Assembly: GCA_905221605.1 (NCBI GenBank)
Contig: CAJNDS010001891.1
Coordinates: 237,501-301,500, forward strand
Reading direction: 5' to 3'
Length of the DNA stretch: 64,000 nucleotides
From: Symbiodinium natans
Taxonomy: Eukaryota; Sar; Dinophyceae; Suessiales; Symbiodiniaceae
Positions 53,400 through 63,700 of this stretch are shown piece by piece (position 1 is the first letter of the stretch; each line of letters opens with the position of its first letter). The notes under the pieces were generated by a model. That model ran no database searches, was not told the origin of the DNA, and worked only from the letters and a program-made list of their open reading frames with translations. Made by a program: the position numbers and the translations under genes.

Positions 53400-55005
53400 T
53401 ACTGCGGCGTGCCAGGCGTCCTCCAAGATTCGCTCGGCAGTTTGGCGGACATTCTCTGTTGTCTCCTGCACTGCGAACATGAGGTTGCATACGAACGAGG
53501 TCTGCACCGTTTGGGGTACTATTTACAAATGATCAATTTGGTTCCTTATTGAGTTTAAGTATTCATAAAAGGTAAAGAATCTCAACATGATCATTTTGGT
53601 TCCTTGTTGGGTTTAAGTATTCATAAGAAGGTTAAATATTTTTCAACAATGACCCAGAGGTGTCATTAGAACGAAACTGCTGACTGCAGCATCCTAGTCT
53701 GGTGGTCAGCTTTGGTCCTGGTTTGTCATCCCGGTTTAGGGTTTAGGGGTTAGGGGTTAGGGTTTAGGGTTTAGGTTTCCACCATGCACATGCATTGTTT
53801 GCCCTTCAAGGAGGTTTAGGGTTTAGGCGAAAGGCTTTCCCAAAGTGCATGTACCCCTTAAGTAAGGAATACATGCCTTATTGGGCTCTTTGGGTCAAAA
53901 ACTAAAACCCTAAACCCTAAACCACAGTGTCTTGGAGGCACCGCCCCGTCCTTCTTCGAACCGGGAAGCCGTCGTGTTGGCCGCCGGCGCCCATCCGAGA
54001 AGTGCTCCTCTGCAGCAGACTCTTACTTGGAGGTTCATGGGTAGTTGTAAGTAGGGTTTAGGGTTTAGGGTTTCGGGTTTCGGGTTTAGGGCTACTACTT
54101 GAAGGTTCGTTCGGGTAGTTGTATAAGGTTATAAGTACCCTGAGTAGGGTTATAAGTGTAGTTACCATACTTATAACTATACCCAAGAATCTCCTAGTAG
54201 GGCCGTAGGGGTTTAGGAGAGAAACTGCACGAGGGTTCAGGGTTCTTACACAGAAGCTGGTGGGACGGAAAGGCATTGGCCCTGTGTCTTCCCAGGGACT
54301 CCAATACCCCATAACTACGGGATACTCCTTAAAATATCATGGGGCTCTTTAGAAGGCTTACGGGCATACTTCCTTATTTAATTAGAACAGGGCTTTTGGG
54401 AGGTTATTGTGGTATAAGTATACAGTGAGCACGAGGGTGCTACTAGTAATTATTCCGACCCCTAGATCAACTTGATGAGTATAACCCTAAAACCCTAAAA
54501 CCCCAAAACCCCAAAACCCTAAAACCCTAAAACCCTAAAACCCCTAAAACCCCAAAACCCTAAAACCCTAAAACCCTAAAACCCCAAACCCCTAAAACCC
54601 TACAACCCTAAAACCCTAAAACCCTAAAACCCTAAACCCTAAAGCCCTCTGCCGGGCGTCCTCCATGTCGACGAGAAGCCGGTCTTCATCATCCTGGGCC
54701 AGCAGCCAGGTCTCGCTCACAGGCAGCTTACAAGGCTCCCTCACATAAACCCGAATGGGCTCAGGGTTTAGGGTTTAGGGTTTAGGGCTACAGGGGTTTA
54801 GGGTTTAGGGTTTAGGGTTTAAAATTCGGGGTTTCGTGTTGAGGTAACCCAGCATACGCCATACACCATCTGGTACCAAGAGGGAAGCTTTGAGGGAAAA
54901 CGCCGCTTCTTCTGCACACTACTTCATCACCTGAGGCGGCAGCATAGAGCTTGAGCACAACCACGTCCACCACACGCACGAGTTTCCTGACATACAGTTT
55001 TTGGT
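53400..55005 (-). CDS. Four exon-like segments of one probable gene
   Basis: In minus order: 54905-54985, between acceptor CTGTATGTCAG and donor GTGATG, reads KLVRVVDVVVLKLYAAAS. 54645-54760 reads PIRVYVREPCKLPVSETWLL then AQDDEDRLLVDMEDARQ. 53935-54022 reads ESAAEEHFSDGRRRPTRRLP. 53400-53512 reads TSFVCNLMFAVQETTENVRQ then TAERILEDAWHAA. All are strongly protein-like. Introns contain family A and B foldbacks and CCCTAAAA arrays. No family recognised. Confidence 0.52.
54022..54090. mobile_element. Half of a family A element capped by TTTAGGG units
   Basis: ACTTGGAGGTTCATGGGTAG is followed by TTGTAAGTAGGG and then directly by TTTAGGG units. The rest of the element is missing. The junction falls at the TAGGG of the element. 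Confidence 0.75.
54480..54650. repeat. CCCTAAAA octamer array
   Basis: About 20 units of CCCTAAAA with CCCCAAAA variants. A private octamer instead of the heptamer. Confidence 0.92.
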
Positions 55006-55372
55006 GCACAGCCCTAGCGCCCGCAGCAAATCATCGGAAGGGTCACCCTAAACCGAAAGAAAAAGACCCCCTGCGTGCTTCTCATGGCAGCAACTGCGAA
55101 AAAAAACCTAGCTGGTTCCCTTTCAATCTCCGTCCCCGGGCTTAGTGGCCCCAATGGATCATGTTGCTCTAACCCTAAACCCCAAACCCTACCTTCTGTT
55201 CAAGCTCTTAAGGCATATCCCTGCCCTTGAAGCATACCCGGGCATGATAACCAAGGGGAAATCCCTAAACCTTGTACTCAAGACGGAGACACAACCCTAA
55301 ACCCTGCCTAAACCCTAAACCCTGGTCCCTCAACCCTGAACCTTATATTAACCCTAATTCCCATGCCGCTGG

Positions 55373-55435
55373 AGCGACAGTGCCTCATCCCAAAACCCCG
55401 GCTCAAAGCCACAGGCGATCCGAGGAGGCCACTTA
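55373..55435 (-). CDS. Exon-like segment, unknown product
   Basis: Minus frame WLQFKWPPRIACGFEPGFWD then EALSLQR. Protein-like on this strand. Confidence 0.42.
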
Positions 55436-55728
55436 AATTGCAACCAAGGTTCAGGGGTTAGGGTTTAGGGTTTAGGGTTAGGGTTTCATCGCTCACACTC
55501 GGACAAGCCAGGCGAGGCACACACTGTCCCAGAACCCTGACACCGGCCCCCTCAGCGCATACGGCTAAGATCGGCAAGGTGATGCCAGCTCATCTAGATC
55601 GCCAATTCAGTGACACTACTTGCATGGTGATACTACTCTTCCCAGGACACGCCCCCTCAGTACTTCTCCACAGTGCCAGCTTCAAGCTTCAGGAACCATT
55701 ACGGGCAAGGGAGAAATGACGGTGCAAC

Positions 55729-55920
55729 CTAGTAACCATCCCCAGCATAGCACATTTGACTATCCATCATTCTTCCCCCAATGGGAGGCGGCTGCTCGAG
55801 GGTCAAGCTCTGCACCAAACCTTCGGTAAGAACCAGCGACACACGCGGCCTGCTCTCCAGAAGCGCGCTCGCGTCCGGTCTCTCCAGCTCCCGGTCACGC
55901 TTCCTCTTCGCAGCATCCAT
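55729..55920 (-). CDS. Small ORF, possible start of a decayed gene
   Basis: 63 codons, MDAAKRKRDRELERPDASAL then LESRPRVSLVLTEGLVQSLT, a charged N-terminus. It lies in the 1.5 kb island that lacks TTTAGGG. An overlapping minus frame (55803-56066) is also open. Confidence 0.4.
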   Translation of the reverse strand: MDAAKRKRDRELERPDASALLESRPRVSLVLTEGLVQSLTLEQPPPIGGRMMDSQMCYAGDGY

Positions 55921-56164
55921 GTTTGCTTGAATGCGCGGGAAATCAAATCAAAAATTTCCTCGGTCAGGAGACGCAGCCGCAAAAACCGCAGGGGTTTGCT
56001 GGTCGAACCGGCCCCAGGTTCACGAGAAGCCGAAGACACGGCAGCAGCAGAAGTCGCCTCGCTCACGACCGACTCAGCACACCCCTTGCAAAACGAGCAT
56101 CGCCTGGCTCCAACAGCCTGGGCCGAGCCTTAGCCTTCGAGTAAGGCGCGACCGCTGCGTCAGT

Positions 56165-56345
56165 TTAGTCAAGGCGCAGCTTCTTCCTCGAGGTCCCATC
56201 TGTCACCGCCACAGTCGTGTTGCCGTTGAGCGCGTGCATAAGCCGGTTGCGCCCCTTCCGCGACTTATAGAAGGCCTGGGTGTTCGGCTTGCCGCGTATG
56301 ACAGGGGGACGCACACCGTGCCCTGAACACATTTTGCAGTGTCCT
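56165..56345 (-). CDS. Coding-like segment without its own ATG, ends in stop
   Basis: Minus frame CKMCSGHGVRPPVIRGKPNT then QAFYKSRKGRNRLMHALNGN and TTVAVTDGTSRKKLRLD, then a stop (56165-56167). Upstream the frame switches, near GCAAAATGTG, to HTRQGLVSAWCEDTAKC, so there is a frameshift or a junction. The CxxC motif and basic tail suggest a zinc-binding or nucleic-acid protein. No family recognised. Confidence 0.48.
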
Positions 56346-56421
56346 CACACCATGCACTAACAAGACCTTGACGCGTGTGATGCTTCATGAAACGAGCATC
56401 AACGTCCGGCTACCAAAGTAA

Positions 56422-56934
56422 TTATGCCTTCTCCGAGACACCAAACCACTCGGGGACAGTGGCTGCGTGCGCCTCAAAAAATAGCTCTTCTGGAGAAGAC
56501 TGGATGAGCAAAAGTCCGAGTTCGCAAATTGACCTTGGCCCCGACGCGAGGAGGATGCCACCTACATAGAAACACCCAGGCGAAGGCGGCGTCGGACATG
56601 TCATCGGACACCTCAGCACAAAAGCCTTGCGCCCCAGTCGTGGGGTGCGGTGAAGCCGAGCGTAGAATCCACGCGCCTGCATCTCACCCTCTTCCGAGAC
56701 ATGCCAGCAGCCGAATATGTTGTCGTAGCCCGACAATCCGACACAATCCTTGCTCGGAACAGCGGATCGAGGTTCCACGAGTGCCTGCTCGCGATTCAAA
56801 TGCGCACCCACCTCGTGAACCTCGTTAGCTTCTTCCTCACAACCCTCGTCGCGATTAAAACGTGCCACTTCATTACCACGACGCCAGCCCACCAAAACAC
56901 CCAAAAACACACGGAAGGAGCCAAGCATCAACAT
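56422..56934 (-). CDS. 170-codon ORF in the telomere-free island, perhaps a decayed gene
   Basis: This is one of the longest non-repetitive ORFs here. It includes EVARFNRDEGCEEEANEVHE, VPSKDCVGLSGYDNIFGCWH and ELFFEAHAATVPEWFGVSEK. It is in the same frame, after two stops, as the ORF at 56203-56388, which fits a degraded longer reading frame. Several overlapping ORFs on the plus strand are probably shadows. Confidence 0.42.
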   Translation of the reverse strand: MLMLGSFRVFLGVLVGWRRGNEVARFNRDEGCEEEANEVHEVGAHLNREQALVEPRSAVPSKDCVGLSGYDNIFGCWHVSEEGEMQARGFYARLHRTPRLGRKAFVLRCPMTCPTPPSPGCFYVGGILLASGPRSICELGLLLIQSSPEELFFEAHAATVPEWFGVSEKA

Positions 56935-57319
56935 ATTCGGCCAAAAAACAACAAAAACACTTCAGAGCTTTGTCCTATCAATAAAGATACAATCTGAGAT
57001 CTCGTGCAATGCGCTATCTACTCCACTGCAACAGAGATGTCTCTAATCGTAAAGTACGACATGTGATCAGATGTGACATGTGTACTGTGAAATGTGTATG
57101 CTGTAAGCTGTGTACGGAAATTGCCCGCTTGCGTCCGTCACTAAGCTCAATCTTGAGCCATAGCCGCTTATGGTTTAGGGTTTAGGGTGTTACAAGGGTT
57201 TAGGGTTTAGGGTTCAGGGTAGATAGAGTGCAGGGTTAAGGGTCTAGAATTAGGGGTTCCGTCGCTCGCCGAGCAAGGCTTCTCAAGGGTTGGGGTTTAG
57301 GGTTTAGGGTTTGCATGTC

Positions 57320-57570
57320 TTTTCGTAGAAGCGATCCTTAAAGGATGCTCCCAAATCACTTCCAAGCCACGGACACAGCTCAGATCCGCGCGGGTCTTTG
57401 ATCTCCATGAATGGTAAACCCTAAACCCTAAATCCTAAACCCTAAACCCTAAACCCGAAACCCTAAACCCTAAACCCGAAACCCTAATACAGCCAGGAGG
57501 CTTGTGCTTTGCTGCGTCCAACCTGGGATATGACCAGCTTTGGGGCATCTGTCCGATCAGGGCCCTCAGA
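57320..57570 (-). CDS. Two exon-like segments, unknown product
   Basis: 57500-57570 reads LRALIGQMPQSWSYPRLDAA. 57320-57425 reads FMEIKDPRGSELCPWLGSDL then GASFKDRFYEKT. A CCCTAAA/CCCGAAA block lies between. Confidence 0.45.
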
Positions 57571-58292
57571 GCCCAATAGTGGTTTTGTTTGGCACCCGCA
57601 TAGCTGGACGAACCAATAGCGGTTTAGGGTTTTGGGTTTAGGGTTTAGGGCTCAGCACACCATCAGGAATCTAGCCCAACTGGTTTGTCATAAGGAATGC
57701 TCTATATGGTTCAAGGTGAACATTCCTGAACTGAGGTGTATTCAGCTCTCCCATCAAGCCCCCTCAGGCATGTCATTTTGCGTGTACGCTACGAAATGCA
57801 ACTCAACAGCCGCGCAACAAGGCAAACATGCAGATTCCACAGCAACACCGAGTCAAACGTCAATCCGCACTCTCGCATGAGAAGCACTCTGCTTACAAAT
57901 GCTGCAACATTGTGAAGCCGCCCTTTTGCTACGGCTTTTCCGGTCAAAAGCACGCAGGCGCTATGTATGCCAGGGCACATAAGCCGTGATGCCCCACTGT
58001 GCACCTTCAAGACACAGAAGGGGTAGCTCAAGGGTTTAGAGTCTGTTTAGAGCTTAGGATTCCGGTTTAGAGTTGAGCGTTTGATTCAGGGTTTGCTTGC
58101 GCCGTAAGCAGATCTGTGGCCGGGGTGGAAGATGGAAGTGGCACCCCAGTTGATACATGATTTGACCCCGGCAAGACCCGATGTGGCCAAGGCTTGAAGG
58201 GTTGAAGAGGGTGAAGAGAGAGGGTGCCAAGATTGAAGTATTTAGGCGGTCAGAAGTAGATCACTAGGAGTATATAGGGGTTTTCGATGAAT

Positions 58293-58733
58293 CTAAGATG
58301 GGACAGCGACTGCCGTGGTCAAGGGACCTCGGCCGCAAGTGCAGCCAATGACTTTGCCAGATCCACGCCGAATTTTGCCTTGGCTAGGCTCCCGAAATGG
58401 CCAATACTTCCCTACACAGCCGTCATTTATGATTTGTGGCAGAATCCCTAACTCAGCTAATTTTGGGACTTCCAGCTGATTAGTGGCAGAAGTGGCCGCC
58501 CCAACGTGGGCCAGCCGATGTTCATGCTGAAATACGGTGCTGATGTGCCAATGCTTCGGAGCTGCCGTTTCGATGTTATGATCGTTCAGGAACTTCTCAA
58601 ACAACCTCAGGAAGGCAGCGTTGGTTCTGCCACGCACTGCGGAGCAAACTGAGACAGCGGTCTCCAAGGTATCCTGCGTGATCAAAAACACGATGGAAAA
58701 TCCATCATAGCGCTTCAGTAAGACTTCACACAT
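58293..58733 (-). CDS. Unidentified protein, 146-codon ORF with internal acceptor
   Basis: The minus ORF is protein-like throughout: LETAVSVCSAVRGRTNAAFL, RLFEKFLNDHNIETAAPKHW and LEVPKLAELGILPQIINDGC. A good acceptor (TTTTTGATCACGCAG) precedes DTLETAV, so the exon may start at about 58671 rather than at the upstream Met. The upstream edge abuts CCCTAAA units. No family recognised. Confidence 0.52.
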   Translation of the reverse strand: MCEVLLKRYDGFSIVFLITQDTLETAVSVCSAVRGRTNAAFLRLFEKFLNDHNIETAAPKHWHISTVFQHEHRLAHVGAATSATNQLEVPKLAELGILPQIINDGCVGKYWPFREPSQGKIRRGSGKVIGCTCGRGPLTTAVAVPS

Positions 58734-59193
58734 ACCCCTAAACCCTAAACCCTAAACCCTAAAACCACTTGAACGGAAAGCAGTCAAACACACATACCTA
58801 ACATGTTCACGGGAGACCTTCCCGACAGAAGCATCGGCAGAGGACTTTGGCAGAGAGCCCGGCTCCGCTTGTAGGACTCGGCCCTAGTATACATACATAG
58901 GGGCTCTTCTATTCATCATAAGAAGCAGAAGAAGAATAGTAATAATAAAATTCCTTGAGAAAGTGGACTCCCTGCTAGTTGCCCTAGTATACATCGGGGC
59001 TCTTCTGTTAAACTCATGCAAAAATTCCTGGAGAATATTAAAAATGGGCTCCCCTGGCTCCCTACGCGGTACTTACTGGCAAAGGACAGTTCAAGTGACC
59101 TCGAGAACCTGGAAGCCTCGCGCCAGCACTGTCTCAAGAGCATGAAGGGGATCAACACCATGATCCCAAGAACCCTTTGCGAACCCTTGCAGA

Positions 59194-59318
59194 ACTACTT
59201 GGAGGTTCATGGGAAGGAGTAAGTAGGGCTATAGAAGGACCCCGCCCCCCCAAATGGGGTAAGAAGTTCAGTTACCATGCTTAAAACCCTACTTATCACT
59301 ACGCATGAACCTCCAAGT
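59194..59318. mobile_element. Foldback family A, with an inserted GC-rich loop
   Basis: ACTTGGAGGTTCATGGGAAG and its mirror CGCATGAACCTCCAAGTA enclose GGACCCCGCCCCCCCAAATG. Confidence 0.82.
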
Positions 59319-59464
59319 ATACGCAACCGCCCTAAAGCCTTACAGAAGCTTAAGGAGCCTTAGGGAGCAGTAGGGAACCTTGGGTTGTATACCCCCCTTG
59401 AACCCCCTAAACCCTAAACCCTGAACCCTAAACCCTACACCCCAAACTTAAACCCTATGAATAG

Positions 59465-59940
59465 TTCTGGGCGCAAGTGAGGAGCTGAACATCTGGCCTC
59501 AGCGAGGCAGCGCATGATAAAAACCGGGCACTCCCGCCCCAGTAGGACAAGCTCTTGGATACACCCTACACCCTACACCCTACACCCTACACCCTAAACC
59601 CTAAACCCTGAACCCTAAACGCTAGAAGCCCTGAATCTGTTTAGGGCGGGGCCGGCTCGGGTTGTACAGTCCATAGATTGGCCCCCTCATTATGATGGAA
59701 GAGACATACTTTATACGGTTTAGGGTTTAGGGTTTAGGATTAGGGTTTAGGGTTTAGGGTTTAGGGTTTAGGGGTTAGGGTTTTATAGGTTTTTTCCCCC
59801 CACCCGTGTCGCATGCGTTTACGGGGAAAAGGTCAGATTGCACAATGGCCCAAGTTCTGACTGCGGCCACAAGATGCTCAGGTCAGGCAGTGGGGCTGCT
59901 TCCAAGAAGTACACAGCTGGATATGCATGTCAACCCTAAA
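59465..59940 (-). CDS. Two exon-like segments, unknown product
   Basis: 59815-59940 reads AYPAVYFLEAAPLPDLSILW then PQSELGPLCNLTF. 59465-59545 reads QELVLLGRECPVFIMRCLAE. They are separated by CCCTACA and TTTAGGG arrays. Confidence 0.42.
59565..59625. repeat. CCCTACA variant array
   Basis: Five tandem CCCTACA units pass into CCCTAAA. Confidence 0.88.
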
Positions 59941-60662
59941 CCCTAAACCCTAAAGTCACAACCCGGAAATCACACGGCCCCTTCCCGCTCCTGTCGGTCT
60001 GTGTGCTTGACCAGGCATGTCCATGTGGTTTCAGTAGAAAGTTAGTCAAAGATGTTTAGGGTTTAGGGCTAAGGGTTTAGGGTGAAGTATAGGCAGTATG
60101 AAGTGAGATGGTGCACACATGCACCCCCGATCAAAGCTGCATGCTGTATTTCTTAGTGAGCGCGCAGAACCCCCTCCAAATTCATTCTCTTCCTTGGAAA
60201 ATTCTCTTCCTAAACCCTAAACCCCAAACCCTAAACCCCTAAACCCTACAGGTTCTAGGGTCGTTGTAAGTAGCACCTTGGCCTTGAAACCCCACAAACC
60301 TGTTGAGCCCAGCCTAGCTTAGGGTTTGGGCTTAAACCCTAAACCTTAAACCCTAAACCCTAAACCCTAAACCCTAAACCCTAAAGCCTAAACCCTAAAC
60401 CCTAAACCCTAAACCCTCGTCTGCCCCAGAAGCTAAACCTGTCGCCCTAAACCCTGAACCCTAAACCGGGAACCTTACAGTAAACTAGCCCTTGAACTCT
60501 CTTTTTCAAACCCTAATCTCTAAACCCTTTTGCCTCAACTCGAAACCCTCAACCCCAAAACACCCTAAACCCTAAACCCTACGCCCCAATGCATTCCGAA
60601 GGCGGCGACAAAGAGAGGCTCTCCTCCGCATGCTCCCGCATCGGGGACTCGAGGAATCCTTG

Positions 60663-60735
60663 GTGTTTAGGGTTTAGGGTTTAGGGTTTAGGGTTTAGGG
60701 TTTAGGGTTTAGGGTTTAGGGTTTAGGGTTTAGGG
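60663..60735. repeat. TTTAGGG array abutting a family A element
   Basis: About ten units run to GGGCTACTTGGAGGTTCATT, the exact end of the family A element. Confidence 0.92.
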
Positions 60736-61482
60736 CTACTTGGAGGTTCATTTGGGTAGTTAAAGTAGGGTTTAAAAGTATGGTAACGATACTTATAACC
60801 CGACTTTGGGGGTACTTCGAGCCCTACGAATAACTACCCAAATTAACCTCCAAGTACGTGTGTAGACATTGTGGGTTTTGGGGTTTTTGGTTCAGGATTT
60901 TGGTTCAGGATGTAGATACCCCAGGTTGCCCAATTGCCTAAGAAGAGGCTCGGCGTCCCCTTGTTTTGCATTTCGGGGGTGGATGAGGGATCCTCTCCCT
61001 GACGAAGCTGAACACCACTGGGCATCCTGGCAAGACTAGGCCCTAGTACCAAAACTTGCATGTTCATGATTCATTACTTATAAGTAGGGTTGTAAGTATG
61101 GCAACTATACTTCGAACATCTTCGAACCCTGCTTTTAGAGCACTTCTGCCCCTACTTACAACTACCCTTGAACCTCAAGTACGGCACTTATCCAAGAAGT
61201 GACTTGTCTCATATGCATTCTGCACTAACCCCTGCGACGCCAATAACCTTTGCTAGTATGGGGGTCATTCTCGGGCGCCTCTGCCGTAGGATTCTGTGCA
61301 ACAAGGGCCCAAAAAAGTGCCCCAATGCACCAGAACAATGCCCACATGCCAACCCCAAACCCCAAACCCTAAACCCCTAACCTCCAAACCTTACACCCCT
61401 AACCCCAAACACCCTAAACCCCCAAACCCTTTCTCAACCCATGAAGTGAGCTCCGCGCGGGTGCGGCCAACTTAGCGGCTCA

Positions 61483-61583
61483 TGGGTAGCTAGAAGTAGG
61501 GGTTTAGGGTTTAGGGTATGGCACCTCGACTTAGAACCCTACATTAGGGTACTTAAGACCCTACTTAGAACTACCCATGAACC
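61483..61583. mobile_element. Family A element with two TTTAGGG units at its TAGGG site
   Basis: The left arm CTCATGGGTAGCTAGAAGTAGGG continues with GTTTAGGGTTTAGGG, then TATGGCACC and a normal right arm ending ACCCATGAACC. The units replace the TTATAAG of the consensus. Confidence 0.72.
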
Positions 61584-62917
61584 ATCACAAAGATCCCGAA
61601 ACCCTTTTAGCCTTCTGAAACTTCACCCTGCACCCTAAACCCTACACCCTAATTAAACCCTAGGCGAAGAGGCGATGCAGGCTGTGCTGCTTCCGCATCT
61701 GGTAGCCTCCAGCACAGCTGCAGGTTCTTTATATCTAGGATGGCCCTCAAAGCCCGCTGAAACATATTCCTAAATAGATTCCTCTTAAACTCAATGAGGG
61801 AAATATGCAATGTCGCCAACACCTCACTGAAATATTGAGAACGATACATGGAACAATGGCTTAAGTTATTAAAAAAAAACTCGTGGAACAGAAACAACAA
61901 AATGTCCCTGAATGAACTTCTTTGGTTTCTTTGATTGGGAAATGGTCAGTGCCTTGCAGTCTGAGCCTCTGGTCGTTGATGTCATCTACGACCCACAGTC
62001 GGGCCTTCTTCCCATTTCTTGGATGGGCTTAGGTTCCCTTTAGAAACCCGTCAAAAACGGGGCACCCTTTGTTTTCCTAGGTTCTTCCGACATGTTTCCG
62101 ACCACGCGCGCATACCCTGTTGTGTGGCCCGGGTTGCCAAGCAAAAGCTAAAGCCCTATAAACCCTAGACCCCCAACCCCCCTAGCCTCTCAACCTGTTC
62201 CCCCCGCTATTTAAACCCTAAAGCCCTAGCCCTAAACCCCCTAACCCTAAACCTCCCCCCCCCCCCCCCCAAGCCATATAAACCCTAAAGCCTAAAGCAG
62301 ACACTGCAAGGCTTGGGAGCCGGAAGCTAATCGGCAGCACTGGAATTAATCGCCTGCCTTGTTGGGCATTTCGGAGTTGCGTTCTGAGCCAATAGGGCTT
62401 AGGGTTCTAGGGGTTTAGGGCCCTTCAATTTCAGGAAGATACCTTAAATCATCTTAAGGACCCCCCTGTGGTTTGAGGTACATTGCGATTTCCCAAACGA
62501 AGAGGTGTCCATCTCCGGGCATTTTTAGAAACCCTAAACTCTCAACCCTCCAGCGCGTTTTGCAAAAAAACCTACCCCACGACACAGGTACAGGGACCCC
62601 CCATACCAAAAAAACAACCTAAACCCCCTAAAACAGGCTCAATTTCGGGAAACCCCATGAAATGTGCAGGAATTCCACAATGGGAGAGGGTTTAGGGATG
62701 TTGAGGGTTTGCCTTGGAGGTCTCGGGTCTCAGAGTGGCCACGTAACGCGCCCTTTTTTGGTGGGCTACTGTATAAGGGAACGAACCTTGAACCGACACA
62801 AAGGGAAAAGGGTACCACTGGGCCACCAAGCCTACTTAAACTAATAAGGACCCCGGAAGGGTTCCATAAGCCGAAACGGGGTCCTTATTGTGATGGAAGG
62901 TACATTCCTTCATTGAG

Positions 62918-62995
62918 ACCCTAAACCCTAAACCCTAAACCCTAAACCCTAAACCCTAAACCCTAAACCCTAAACCCTAAACCCTAAACCCAATT
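62918..62995. repeat. CCCTAAA array (about 11 units)
   Basis: Perfect units; the exon-like island at 63010-63140 follows. Confidence 0.93.
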
Positions 62996-63009
62996 GAGAG
63001 GGAATAAGA

Positions 63010-63140
63010 GCTCCCTGGACCCTCCTTTACAAGACTCGCCGAAAGGCTTGGCACCCACTTGTAGTAGAGCGTTGCGCCATCTGCATTCTGGATGAAGAAC
63101 GCAGATTTGGTGTGATTCCTTAGCTTCCATGCCGGCTCGT
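63010..63140 (-). CDS. Exon-like segment, unknown product
   Basis: Minus frame AWKLRNHTKSAFFIQNADGA then TLYYKWVPSLSASLVKEG, with a possible GTCCAG donor. Strongly protein-like. Confidence 0.48.
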
Positions 63141-63289
63141 TTAGGGTTTGGGGTTTAGGGTTTAGGGTTTAGGTTCAGTGCTCTACCTAATTACAGGCCA
63201 CGTGAAGCTCAAGGAATCGAGCACTCAGAAGGCTTACCAAAAACCTGGCGACTGGCTGAATTCAAAAGCTGCAACCCCCTCCCCCTAAT

Positions 63290-63420
63290 ATTAACCCACC
63301 CTACCCCCAAATTTTAAAACACCCCCCCCCCCCCCCCCCCCGATGTACTCGAATGGCTTTCCTGGGAGTAGTTCATATTAGGGGGGGGGGGGGTAAAAAT
63401 TCGGGGGAGGGTAGTACCTG
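63290..63420. repeat. Poly-C and poly-G runs as arms of an inverted repeat
   Basis: TACCCCCAAATTTT and about 18 C bases on the left mirror about 13 G bases and AAAAATTCGGGGGAGGGTAG on the right. Confidence 0.75.
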
Positions 63421-63609
63421 CAGTCACCAGAGACTCCAATACTCCTTGATTAAGGAATATTCCTTAAAATACAGAAGGAACCCTTCTATATTTTAAGGAA
63501 TCTTTCTTAAACAAGGGGTATCGGAATCCCTGAGATTCGCCAAGTTTAGAACTGTGAGAACTACGACGCCCACCGTGCGGTTGGTGTCATCGTCGCCGTT
63601 GTGGTGACT

Positions 63610-63700
63610 GCTGTTGCTGTTGTTGCCGCTGCGGCGGCGTCTTCTTCTTCTTCCTCTTCTTCCTGTTCTTCTTCCTGTTCTTGAAACTGATGTGCAGTCA
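63610..63700. repeat. Trinucleotide microsatellite (TTGCTG/GGCGGC then CTTCTT)
   Basis: TTG/CTG, GCGGCG and CTT/TTC tracts. They cause the Leu-rich plus ORF and Arg/Lys-rich minus ORF here. Confidence 0.82.
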
